Below are positions 32,324-45,944 of a stretch of 64,000 nucleotides of DNA, in pieces (within the stretch, counting starts at the first letter, position 1; the number at the start of each line of letters is the position of its first letter). The position numbers and the translations under genes are program-made. Source of the DNA: Oscheius onirici (Eukaryota > Nematoda > Chromadorea > Rhabditida > Rhabditidae). Under the pieces are notes generated by a model. That model saw nothing but the letters and a program-made list of their open reading frames with translations. It did no database searches and had not been told where the DNA came from. Location: assembly GCA_932521025.1 (NCBI GenBank), contig OW051473.1, positions 5,518,001 through 5,582,000 on the forward strand, given 5' to 3'.

Positions 32324-34280
32324 GAGTTTATGTATTTTTTGTAGCATAGCGCAAAATAAATCATTTTTCTGCCTAACAAATAGCTTTTTTTGAGTTTGAG
32401 GTTGTAGTATAAAGTGAAAAAAACAACGAAAACATCGAAGGAGAGAGTGGATGGGAGTGCGATAGTTGTCAAGTTCGACTGTTAGCTGCTCTAGTCAGAA
32501 TTTTTTGGACTTTTTTTTCCGCTATTGAACAGTGATACAAAAATACAGGGTTTTCTTGTTAAAAAGTTTAAAAAATTCTTGTAAGTAGATAAATAGATCC
32601 CTGTCGTAGAAAATGTGGAATGTTCAAAACAAGGTCAAGTTTTAGACGTTTTGCTTTTGTCGGGTCTGCGAATCCTTCGTTCCTACCCATCAGGTCCTGT
32701 CCCCCGCCATTTTCAATGCATCCTACTCCAGTTTCAAGTCTCTAAGAGAACTATTTATTGTGCGGTCAAGTAAAATTGTGGACAAGCTCGTATGATTTTA
32801 TACGAGAAAATTATCGACAAAATACATGTGTTTCAAGATCCTCTCCCAACTGAAAAATTGGTACAAAGTTTTATTAATGAAAAAGTTACTAAAATATTTG
32901 TCGTCACCAAGTGGCGTCCTTCTCAAAAAACCAATCTCCTCATTGCAACAGCTTCGGAAGAGACATCGATGTATGGTTTGGTCCGGCTCAGAGTTGTCCT
33001 GAATAAACTCCTGATCAACTCGTGATGATAAACTATCATATTGACTTAGAAGTCACCAAAATAGCAATGACTTAAGTGTCTGCTCAGAAACATTCAGTAA
33101 GTACGTTGAAACCCACCTGGCCTCGGATATTCTAGCCACATAGATCTCTTTGAAGTCGTATGCAGTCGCACGTCGACAAGCCTCATTCATATTCGCAGGT
33201 GCAGCAAGCCTGTAAAGATTTGATCTCTGTCACAGTCTGCCCTGGAACTTACTATGATCAGTTTTTTGTTGTCGTCCTGATCAATGAGTTCTTGTGTTCT
33301 TATTGCCGTGTTTGATGAAACTAAAAACTCGATGTTTCAGATTTCCATGTTGGCTAGCTATCATTAAAAAACTAAAAAACGACGGAAAAACAGAGAAGAG
33401 TATTTGATGTAGGCATTTGATAAACTCACGTAGATCTTTGGGCCGTCGCACTGCAGCCAAGAAAAAGGTCCAACGCTGTCCTTCTTCCCATCTGTGGATA
33501 TGGAACCAAGAAAAAAAGATCAATTAAGAATCCCTGAAAATTATGTTAGGCTGTAAAAATAAAAGAAGAAAATAATTGCATAAGAGACAAGTGAAGGTCA
33601 TGATCAAGAAAAATCGATATATCGGTGTTTGAAACAGAGAGGGTGCCCGCGCGATGTTGTTGTACGTGCTAACTGCTACCGTAAGCGAAATATGAGGAAA
33701 ATAATATATTTGAATTATCTTGAAAGATCGAATGTTTTTAAAATAATTGAAATGACCTTGATTTATATTCCAAGATTGAAGAAACTGAAACGTTTACAAT
33801 CATTAAAAAGCACTCTCCCTTTCTCTCCAAAGAAACTACCAAAATCTTAAAAAGTAAAGTCCTCCTCTTATAAAATATTATTTTCGACCAGACCATGAAA
33901 TTGTTTTGCTTAAATTTATAAAGATGCTCTTAATGTATACAACAGCCCATTAAAAAAAGGCACGTTAACATATTTTGACTTGTAGGAAAAGAGTTGGAAA
34001 AAACATTCTAAAGGATGGGGCGTATTCGCGCCCCATTTCAGTGAGCTCTACGGTGGTTTCTAAAGGACGTTGCACAAGTCCTGTTGCAGTTTCTGGATTC
34101 CTGTTTGTTGTTGTTCACTCAGGATGCATTTAGTTTTTTTTTTCAAAAAGTTTTTCGTAATCGCATGTTGCATGCTGTCATTAACCTCTTCCTTCACAGG
34201 AAGTGGTTTAGTTCGTATATTTCTGATTTATCTTTACTTTTACCAAATCAAATTTTTAATTTACCGTTTTCAGGTAATTG
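32324..34280. other. about 2-kb AT-rich intergenic stretch
   Basis: Stop-rich on both strands. Minus-strand pieces around 33100-33540 (for example DGKKDSVGPFSWLQCDGPKI Y before a GTGAGT donor) look somewhat coding, but I could not join them in phase. No RNA gene was recognised. Confidence 0.45.
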
Positions 34281-36821
<2,541 letters not shown>

Positions 36822-37307
36822 CTTAATTCGCCCGACAACAGCCGCTTTTTACTTGTATTGTTTTCGGGTTTTTTCCGCTGCGGTCTGTGATGCTTGAAGA
36901 ACTTCGCCATTGTAGTAGTTTTCTCCTGTTGTCCACAGATACGGGTATTTACGTAGTAGTTTTGTATATTTATTCACTGTGATTCCGTGATTCCAAATGA
37001 TTTAATACGGTTTGCAAGGTTAAATTAAGTAAATTATTGCGTGATTAAAGTTTGTCTAATGAACCGCATCTGTGAGAAAAGATCATTTAAGACTCGTCCC
37101 GAGTATCCAAGCAACCAACGCATAACAATCACTAAAAAAACACTTTGCGTATCTCCGGATTTGTCTGGATTGATTTTTTTGAAGAAGCCGTGCTAATCCA
37201 TCAGACTTGGAAGATCTAGTTGAGCGCATTGGAGCCGCATTAGATCTACCTATACGTTTTTATTGTAATCATTGTCTCTACACTGCCAGTTTTTTTGTTA
37301 AGACAAC
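36822..37307. other. intergenic
   Basis: 3' flank of SEL1L and promoter of the next gene. A short open frame at 37207-37410 is superseded by the ATG at 37308 in another frame. Confidence 0.5.
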
Positions 37308-40300
37308 ATGGAACCTGATTATCTGGGATACTTTTCTTTCACGACCATCGGCATCATCATCATTTTCTGTCTGCTACGGTACTTCAATCAAAGTAAGTTT
37401 TATCTATTAAACAATTCGTCTTTGTCGAAACTTTACAAGCACCTTCATACTTTTAGATCAGCGAGTGATTTTTCTCTAATTTCTTGATATCCACTCTTTT
37501 TATTATATTTTTGATCCAAACCCAACTAGTCAGCGGAAATTCTTATAGAACCTGAGTATCGTAAAACCGTTTTGTATGACTGCATTCTATCAAAAATAAA
37601 TATTTTCTACAAAACGTAAAAACAATACTTATCATTCAGTGACAAATGATTACAGTTCATTTTCGATAAACATTTTCAGAATGTCGAATTAGTCATCACC
37701 ATCAGAGCAACGGCATAGATGAATTCTATACCTCTCCGTATTTTGCTAACAGTCAATCAGGTACAAAAGCTGTTCGTTCATCCCTGATAATCTCACTTCA
37801 GCCGTAAACCATTTTCTTGTTAATGAAAACGGCATTTCTTCCCTTGTGATCGCCCGCGTGAATCATCCACAACAGCTCATGGGTAAGTCGATGAACCTTT
37901 ATTAGAGTGGCACGTAATCTGATTAACCCGTCAGACGAAAAAACATCGCATCTCCGAATGGCATCTATTTGCTCCTCACAGCTGATGTTGGCGTCTCTAT
38001 TGCGTCCACTTTTCGAGCGCATTGGAGGAGCCGGTGTCCGTTTTCTTGGACAGGTGGCAGTTGATAGTAGGGGTCGTAATAGCTATTCAAGTAGGCCTCG
38101 TCAGTAATAATAGACAATGGTTGATCCAGTGGCACGATTTTCGGTTCTAAAAGAGCCGTTTGAGAGGGTCAGTTACTAAGAGCTACCTGGTAAACAGCTG
38201 AAATATGAAGAGTTTGGAGAAGGTGGCAATAATGTTTCTATTGAGGGCAAAGATCCAACTGAAGACGTGTGCTTCTGAAATTTTTAGTGTGAACTTTTAA
38301 CAAAAATATTACCGTATGGATACTGTATGGGTTGTATTTTTCTGGTGGAGAGGGTACATACTTGGGATACATTTTGAGACTGCTCGAGTAGGAAGAAAGT
38401 GTAGCTGTTGACATTTCGACTGAAAGAATGGCAGTGTAGTTTCTAATAACTAGAGGAAAGCGCAAAAATTAAAGATGTCCGTGTGGCTGAATCACAACAG
38501 AGCAGTTCGCCGTATGGCGAACACACACAAAAAAGAAACGGATCGGCAGCTCACCGTGGGAAAGTGTTAGTGGCTCTGTCTCTCGCTCGCCGAAGCGGAT
38601 TTGTACCAGAAGGACGAGAAAAAAACATCGCGGAAAAGGTCACAACATTGTTTAGCTACTTGCAGAGAGAGGTGGCTATAAAAAGCTCTGGAGGTCAGCG
38701 AGCGAGAATGGTGGGCTCTCTACTACTAGATATGCTAATGAGGCAATTATAAGCGACGGACACTGGCTATTGAATATCGGCGTCTTGGAGACCTTCAAAC
38801 CTGTTGGGCTTTGTTCTTGGAAAGGTGACAAGTTTAGGCGAGTGAAAGAGGCATCTGAGGTCCTCTCATTTTTAGTCGTCCGCCGGTCACATTTGTCAAA
38901 GTGTCTCTTTCGAAAGGCAATGAAATCGCGCGAACAGATGTCTCCCTTGGCAGAACATAGCAGATGGCACTTGATGAGCGATCGGTATGCTCAGCACATT
39001 TAATGAGGATTCTCTGGAGGGAAGCTCATTAATTGACTCTATTCATGGCGTATGAAGAGGAGAAGAAAAGGATGAAAGTCTATTATAGCTGCTAAAATAA
39101 TGCTCTCTTTTGCAAACGGGGTCAATATACGCGTTTGGAACAGGCAGAAGGACATTGAGCACGCTTGAACGGAAATCGCCTCTGGTCGCGGGAACTTTTT
39201 TGCGAAAGCCTACACCGGCCGCGTCTCCGGAAATTTTGTTCTGGCGACTCTCTCGCCGCATGGCAATACAATGGCAAAGGCCGGAAAGGCGATGTGAATA
39301 AGGAACAGAAGTCTAGGTGGACAGACGAGAGGGGTTCATTAGTCCTACTGCCATCGCCGGCTAGGATAATCTCTAAATAGGCAACCTGGCAGCGACGCGC
39401 ATTACGACCCTCATAACCAACGGTTACACCTATACGCTTATAGAAGGAACGGGTGATGGACAAGTGTAAAGACGGACAAGAACTGTGCTGTACTCATCTT
39501 ACGTCGGCGCACGCTCATGCATAGAAAAGCAGACCTCAAGCTGGGGGATAATCGTTCATAACGACTGAACCGCAGTGTGAGAGAGGAAGAGGATACGGTG
39601 ATGAGGATTACGGCATAAATGGGCTGCTGACACAAAGCCGTAGTGCCGTTGCTTATTATGCAAATACGGTTACTCACAAACAAAGAGTATGTCATATGCA
39701 GAGTGTGCAGACGATCGGCCACACGCTTTGCGCAATGGTAATGAGAATCCCTAATGGAGACTCTGATCGTCTTACTCTCTATTCGCTCAGCGGGATGCTG
39801 ACCCCACACTTTTGAGCAATAAGCAACAGCCAAGAAAAAAAGTGAAAGAACGCAAGTGACGCATAGGTTGCCAGTTAGGCTGGAGCTGGCAGCTGAACTA
39901 TGAAGGATTAGTTTAAGGTTCCGGGGGTAGTATGGAAGTGACAGTGTTGAAGAGATGCTTGAAGTGCGCCAAATGTCGGCCGCACATGTTTGGGCAGGAC
40001 CCGAGTGGGATGAATAAGCACAAACACATCTGCTATTTGGCCATCCAGATATTAGTTCAATTACTGGCAAACGGCTTCCATGGAGGGAGAGAAGGGCTGT
40101 CGCATCTAATGGGAACAGAGGGGGTGCAATTGTATAGAAAGGACGGGTTCCTTTAGGGCCTATAAGAGGGAGTCGTAGCTCCCAGCTTTCCGACGATAAT
40201 AGAATGTGACCCGGCAAAAGGCCGCAGCAGCCGAAAGGCAGATGTTCAGCACCGCCGACACCGCCGGCTTGTACACGTTTTTCCTGGTCTTTTTCGCCGT

Positions 40301-41718
40301 TTCGGGCCTATTCGTCTAGCCAAAACCAAACAGACGCGCACAAAGGAGATGATATACCAGAGGACTGGAGACCATATAGAGTATACGAAGAGCTCTCGTC
40401 TGCCCACAATGAGAACGATGCCAGCAAAGCTTATTTGTCAAGCACCTGACGTATGGAACGAGGAAGAGGCAGCTGAATGGTGCAAAAAGAAAGACCCGTA
40501 GACCAAACAAGCATCTGTGCCTGCTCAATTATGCGGTTGCTAGTCCTAATTGGGTAGCGGCACCGGGTGGATTGAAGATGGCGAGAGTGCAAGATAGGAG
40601 GAATTGGAAAGGCGCGCAGACGTTTAAAAGAAGAATCCGCAGTGGGATATATATCTACCGAAAGCTTTATTTATGACGGGCCGAGAAGACCCGACGGAAA
40701 TATGCTTTTTGCCAACACTCGTTAGGTTGCCGGCGCGGTCAGCAGACAATCTTGCGGACTCAAAAGGTCGGGTCAGCGACACCGTTTGTCTAAACGCACA
40801 GAACGCATTTGATAACAGAGAGAGCGAAAAGCAGCGAACAGCTGAGGATACGACAAGAGTGAAAGTGTGCTTGAAGTTGTGGTTAAACTGGCTGTCATAG
40901 GCGTTGACTCGGAAAGGCCGTCAAACGGTTGTTTTGTGCTGGAACTCAACTGCCAGGCAAAGACTTTAGGCGCAACTGGTTCCGTGCACCCACGACTGTT
41001 CCTCCAGGGTGTGAAATTTCTTACAAACAGCTGAGATACAGTCCAGTCTATGACCAGTCCTTGGTGACATAAGGTTAAGTTTAAGGAGAAGGTGCAAAGC
41101 TGTGAAGCTAGCGCTATGTGCGAAGTAGATGCAAAAGTACGTTCGCAAATGTTTCATAAAGGCGCATAATTGACTTTCTGCAACCTAAGGTCAAGAGTTT
41201 TTATAAGCTGGGTGCTGGATACTTTGTTACGCTCGATGTCTGCCATTATCGTTGCCGCTAATGGGGAGCTGTCCTGGATGGTTTCTCTTATCCTACATTT
41301 GTCACGAGAGAGAAAGAGACACACTGTGACTTACTTGATTGAAACTGCATTGCAGGGTATGTTCTGGACGCCGGTCTGCTTTCTCCCGCTCCGCAAATAC
41401 CATCTCTTCCCACATATGAAGAGGCAGTAAAACCGTCCTACGCTCCGCCTAAGTATGAAGAAAGCTCTTCTGGTATTCAGCCGGACAATCTATGAAAGAA
41501 TATATCTTTTAGGAAGCGTTACATCTATCGCTCAGACCCTGCCGGATAGCAACGACTCCACTGCCCGAGTCGGATCTGAAAATCCTCCTCCAGCTGCACA
41601 TCTAACAGGGTTTATCCATCGACAAACACAACGAAGACAGAGCTATTCTACTGGAGATGTGTCTTTTGAAAGAGTCAATCTTAGAGATTGTCTCAACCGA
41701 CGGTATTCTCTTGTCTAG
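37308..41718 (+). CDS. single-TM protein with PPxY motif, possible WW-domain adaptor
   Basis: Exon 1 (37308-37393) encodes MEPDYLGYFSFTTIGIIIIF CLLRYFNQ, a single TM. Exon 2 (from about 37680) reads KCRISHHHQSNGIDEFYTSP YFANSQS. An optional exon at 37802-37882 (AVNHFLVNENGISSLVIARV ...) has good sites and matching phase. After a 3.5-kb intron, exon 41356 onward reads GYVLDAGLLSPAPQIPSLPT YEEAVKPSYAPPKYEESS, then SVTSIAQTLPDSNDST and on to YSLV, TAG. The tail thus holds LPTYEEA and APPKYEE, which look like binding sites for NEDD4-type WW-domain ubiquitin ligases. The overall layout (short N-terminus, TM, PPxY tail) resembles NDFIP/VOPP-like adaptors, without clear homology. The long-range join rests only on matching phase, so two separate genes are possible. 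Confidence 0.5.
37965..38414 (-). CDS. unrecognised Pro/Tyr/Ser-rich protein, antisense inside the intron of the PPxY gene
   Basis: Minus-strand exons join in phase. They run from ATG 38412-38414 (MSTATLSSYSSSLKMYPKYV PSPPEKYNPYSIHT) through KHTSSVGSLPSIETLLPPSP NSSYFSCLP to EPKIVPLDQPLSIITDEAYL NSYYDPYYQLPPVQE..., ending TSAVRSK, TAG 37965-37967. Introns are about 40 nt with GT donors and TTTCAG / TTTTAG acceptors. The protein is rich in Pro, Ser and Tyr with no signal peptide or TM. A strong GTGAGG donor just before the stop could add a different C-terminus ending near 37877. Another open frame (CEEQIDAIRRCDVF... to 37798) would run on if one base were inserted, so the 3' end is uncertain. 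No family was recognised. Confidence 0.5.
38415..41355. other. large intron/intergenic DNA
   Basis: Comparatively GC-rich, with many chance ORFs. The longest is 39438-40217 on the minus strand (259 codons, intronless, no motif). No transposase, reverse transcriptase or terminal repeat was recognised. Confidence 0.45.
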
Positions 41719-42046
41719 CAAAAGTCTCAGTTCAATCCGACCGACTACTTTCCCATTTCCGTTTCAATGAACATTTCGAGGCGTATTTCTGTCGCTGGTG
41801 TTGCGAATAGCCTAAGAAAAGGTCTCAGAACAGTGTTTCAATAGGCGGAAAGTGCCTTTTTCCCTCTTCGCGTAGGTGGAAACAAGAGGCAGCGCCTGGC
41901 GGATGTGAACGTAGATTGTGATTAGCCTCGATGCGAGCGCTAAAATAAAGAAAGGTGGCGCAGAACCTGTGGATTCTGGACAGATGAAATCTTCAGATAC
42001 GGGGCGGGCTCTCGAATTCCGACAATCCTTTGATCAACCACCTGCC
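41719..42046. other. intergenic, promoter of the Kunitz gene
   Basis: No supported exon. Confidence 0.5.
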
Positions 42047-44400
42047 ATGAGGCTTCTCCTCTTAGCTGCCGCTTGCATAGGTTTGCCAGTTCCCACAACA
42101 GAACACATGTTTTCTCAGCAACTTATTCTTCATTTCCAATGTGCACAAATGGCTCAACGCCTTTGATGGAAGCGAACGATGCCTTTACATGTGACCGCGG
42201 ATGTCCTCTTGGTTTCAATTGCGAGTTTCAGGTTCGAATGGTAAAGCCACAGAGCTATTGTTTTAGGATGCTGACCTGAGCATGTCAAAGGCGATCTGCT
42301 GCCCAAATATGACAGCACTACAGCAGCTATATGGGGATGAAGAACATTCTGAGCCCATATGGGATCTGTCACAAGTATTCAAACCTGTCGTTGCAGGAAC
42401 AACTGTTTTAGGTTGCTGATCTTTCGGCTGGCTTACAGTCAGCTATAGAGGGAGCTTCAAAAACTAATGAAGAAACAACAGTTCCTTCTGAAGTGACTTT
42501 ATCTTCTCAAGAACATACAGAATCCACTACTACGGATGCTACTAGCCAAGTTAACGAAGAGACAACGAGTTCCTTGTCAGAGTCAGACGTTTCTACCACT
42601 TCAACAATGAGTGAGAGTAGTACTGCCGCAGTAGAGATGCTCGAAGCAACTACTAAAGAAATTGCTTCGTCAATTGGAACGGACGTCCCTGCAGAAGAAA
42701 CAACAGTTTTAAGTGAAACAGCGAATGTTGAGGAGCCAAAAGAAACAATCAGTACTTCGACCACAGTTGCAAAAGAAAATGCTGCTTCGGAGTCAACAAC
42801 TTTGGCAATAGTTAACGTTATCGTAGAAATTGAAGGAAGTGGCGATGAAGGAGTAGAGAAACCCGTGGTATTTGAAAAGAAATCCTGCGCCAGACAGAAG
42901 TTTAGGTAAGATCGTATCTCCGAAAATAACATCGTTTTAGCCTTACCTGCCATGACGGTAAGGTCAAGACGCAGGCGACGATAAGATGGTTCAAAAATGC
43001 TGACACCGGAGAATGTGAATTCTATCCGTTCGGCTACTGCCCAGGTGCGATGTTTTGATGAAAATTAATATATTGTTCGCAGGCGATAGAATAATAGAGT
43101 CGGTAACAATTAGAACAAGATCGGAATGCGAGGAACATTGCGTTTCAGGAAAACTAGGTGAGGACTGGTGTAAACAGCCAATTCTGTTCAGAAATGCAAG
43201 AAACCGCAGTAGACCCAACGCTAACGGGTGAGCTCTTTGTTTTAGGATCAAAAAACTTGTGTAGATTCGTCCAAGTTCAGCTCAACGGCTGAAACAACAG
43301 CAACACTTGCAGGTATGGTTCAGCTTGAACATTATTGAGATGGTTACCCTAGAGTCTACAAGTGAACAAAGTTCAACATCGTTGCCAGAAAAAACATCTC
43401 CTCCAGAAGATGAAGTAAGATCGTTTTTACATGTTTTCAGGCTTTTTTCTTAGACTTCTTCTTCTGCTTTATCACTTGCTATAGATGATTCAAATACCGA
43501 AAGAAAAAGTGAACATTTGGCTACTGTGGAAGCAGCATCTAATTCAACAGGTACTCTTCAGCTATTATCTATTTACAGTTTGTTCCAGGTGCGGAAACTG
43601 AAGATATCACTACACAGAGCGATACAAATGACACGGTAGGTCGGTTTCACATAAATATTCTTTTTAGTCACCTCAGCTAGCGATTGAAGACTCCCTTGCT
43701 GAGCACAAGCAAGAGTCTAAAGAAACGGCCCCTCTAACATCTCAGAACATAACTGAACAGGAGGTCAATTCCAACTTTGAAAAACAGTTACAACCTCCGT
43801 TATCGGCGAGCCAAAAAAAAGGTAATTGTCTCTTTAAACCCGTTTAATGGTCTCACAGTGCTTTCCGGTGCGCAACATCCCGACAAGGTGGAACAGGAAA
43901 CCGGTATTCCAGAGACCGGAACAACTCGAGAAACAATGGCAGAAAATGTTCCGACCAGCATAAAAAGTGACCATTTGAATGGGGAACGTCGAATCTTCTA
44001 TTTCCAGGCATTGGTCAAGACGACAAGTCAAGTGGCGAAAGTAAAGAGAAGGAAAATCAAGAGGTGATCGAAGGAATTAGTGCTAGAAACGAAGTGGTCA
44101 AAAAACGTGAGCCTTGCAATAGATCAAAACGGATTATGAATTCAGAGAAAGTCGCCTGCTCCGCTGGTACTTACCGCTATGTTTGCGACAATGGACATCC
44201 TTCTCAGTTTGTTTACAGATGGGAACATGTTGGCGGAGTTTGTCAATCCTACCCATATGGATATTGTTACGTGAGTTGTAGATTTGATGACGCTCAACTA
44301 TTTTGTCTCTCAGGGCGAATTCAACCATCCTCATCCTCGAACTATGGACGAATGTCAAGCATACTGTTCAACTTCCCCGAATCGTGTTTTTGCCTTGTGA
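42047..44400 (+). CDS. secreted multidomain Kunitz-type protein with Ser/Thr/Glu-rich linkers
   Basis: MRLLLLAAACIATYSS is a signal peptide. A Cys-rich unit follows (MCTNGSTPLMEANDAFTCDR GCPLGFNCEFQ, then MSKAICCPN), like the lustrin-type motif of nematode Kunitz proteins. A roughly 140-residue Ser/Thr/Glu linker comes next (TESTTTDATSQVNEETTSSL...). Then Kunitz-like unit 1 (CARQKFSLTCHDGK, RWFKNADTGECEFYPFGYC, RSECEEHC), more acidic Ser/Thr linkers over several small exons, and a last Kunitz-like unit (CNRSKRIMNSEKVACSAG, RWEHVGGVCQSYPYGYCYG, MDECQAYC) before stop TGA 44398-44400. The F/W..G.C..YPYGYC core replaces the canonical F.YGGC. The protease-binding loop therefore diverges, and inhibitory activity is uncertain. 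It is likely a heavily O-glycosylated matrix or cuticle protein. Confidence 0.75.
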
Positions 44401-44761
44401 ACACTACGAGTTGTTATTTATTTTTGATAAAGCCAAATAGTTTTATTAGTCAATATACCTCTGTAAGAGTGAACTGAATGTACCTGTCGGTTTCGCCAAA
44501 AAGAAGAAAACTTAAAAGTCACTGGGAGTGCGGAAAAGAAGGGTGTTCGAAAAACATGTAATTAAGGCGTGTCGATGACGTTTGATGCATTATGTGAAAG
44601 CTGCAACGGAGAAGAGATTTAAAGTCTTGAGCGAGACAAGAGAAAGATCATGTAGCAATCCTTTAGGGGGTCTCTTTCGTCAGACGTCGCTGTTCTTCTT
44701 CCCTCTCGCGACGGAGGTTCTGTCTGAATTGTCACGAAATGTTTGGAACGAAAATGAACAC
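44401..44761. other. convergent intergenic region
   Basis: 3' flanks of the Kunitz and Ig genes; nothing else seen. Confidence 0.5.
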
Positions 44762-45944
44762 TCACTCCCTCCGAGCCACATTGTAGTTTGCCGAATTGAA
44801 GCGGCTACAGGCTTGCCAAGCGTATATACAGATGAAGACTAGCAGCAGAATAATCAGGATAATGACGAGAGGGAGAATCCAGCCATGTTGTCCTGCAAGT
44901 TATTTTGTTTGAGGGGATAGAGCTGTTTCTACCGGTGAGAACCAAACTTTGGTCCAGTTTCAGCTCGTACTGTTGCTCAGGGCCATCAACAATGGCTGCG
45001 TATTGGTTAGAGGCAACGCAGCGGTACTTTCCAATATCGGTTTCCACGACCTTGCCGATGGTCAAGGTGTTCTTCGGAGAGAAAGAAACACGATCTTCAT
45101 CTTCTGAAAAAAATAACTGTTAAAAAACGTTATTTTTATTCCCTTGTAAACAAACGGGCCCTTCTGTACGTCTTCCGCGAGGGAGTATGACTCATTTGCC
45201 CTTTCCACACATAATACAATCACAAAAGGAACGAAATGACTAACCAACGGGCAGACCATCCTTGAACCAAACAACGGTCGGAACGGGGAATCCCACAACT
45301 GGGCAGGTGATCTCGACCTTTTCTCCGAGTTGAACAGGTACCTCTTCACCCTCGATGAGAGTCGGATCGTGCTCGGCCATTTTGTATTCTCTGGAGCCGT
45401 TGGTGTGAACAATGGGGCGAGCTGAAAAAAATGAATTTTTCTTCTTTCAATGATTGATCTCACCAAAGACGAACATGTTGCCGTAAACGAGGTCTCCATC
45501 GAGTGTTTTCATTTCACAGCGGTATTTGCCAGCGTCAGTAACCAGAGCATCTCCGAAAACGAGACGCGCCTTGAGATTCTTCTCATCCAAAACTGCCTTA
45601 AATGTGCATACTTTAAAACTAAAATAAACTGAACAAACCTCGAATGTTTTCCTGTCACGAGCTCGAATGAATCTGGCAGAGGTCATAGGAACAACAGCGT
45701 GGTCGTTAGAAAGCTGACACCTGAATTTTAACTTTTAAAATCAATCGTAATGTTTTTACCAAAGATCTGGCGTGTTTCCTCGGAGAGGTTTCTCATTAGT
45801 TGAAATGAGCTTGTTGTTCTTGATAGTAACGGCTAAATTTCCTAAGGCCATGTTGCTCCACACTGGAGCGGCGAGAAACAATAATCCTAAAACTTAATAT
45901 AGAAGAATAGCCAAGAGCTTACCTAGTGATACCAGAAGCAGCAT
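44762..45944 (-). CDS. two-Ig-domain type I membrane protein
   Basis: Minus-strand exons in phase. The start ATG 45942-45944 gives the signal peptide MLLLVSLGLLFLAAPVWS. Domain 1 (about residues 20-125) has WCQLSNDHAV and DAGKYRCEMKTLDGD. Domain 2 (about 135-230) is a canonical I-set: VQLGEKVEITCPVVGFPVP, VVWFKDG, FSPKNTLTIGKVVETDIGKY and RCVASNQYAA. The linker DQSLVLTGQ precedes the TM WILPLVIILIILLLVFICIY and a 21-residue tail ending NVARRE. Exons 45245-45421, 44933-45103 and 44762-44892 are firmly placed. The size and order resemble basigin/neuroplastin and the nematode zig/rig surface proteins, but the TM lacks the Glu of basigin. It probably acts in cell adhesion or as a surface co-receptor. 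Confidence 0.85.

Noticed and set aside
32792-33025. 77-codon plus-strand ORF between the dikinase and SEL1L
   Set aside because: No signal peptide, motif or splice partner; AT-rich surroundings make it likely chance.
33100-33540. Minus-strand exon-like pieces resembling parts of a secreted protein
   Set aside because: The pieces have donors and acceptors, but none of the combinations I tried keep phase, so no gene is claimed.
37798-38022. 74-codon minus-strand frame extending the nested antisense gene
   Set aside because: It needs an inserted base to join the upstream exons. The simple in-frame stop at 37965 was preferred, and the alternative is noted in the feature.
42507-42953. 148-codon minus-strand ORF opposite the Kunitz linker
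   Set aside because: It is the mirror of the low-complexity Ser/Thr/Glu codons on the plus strand.
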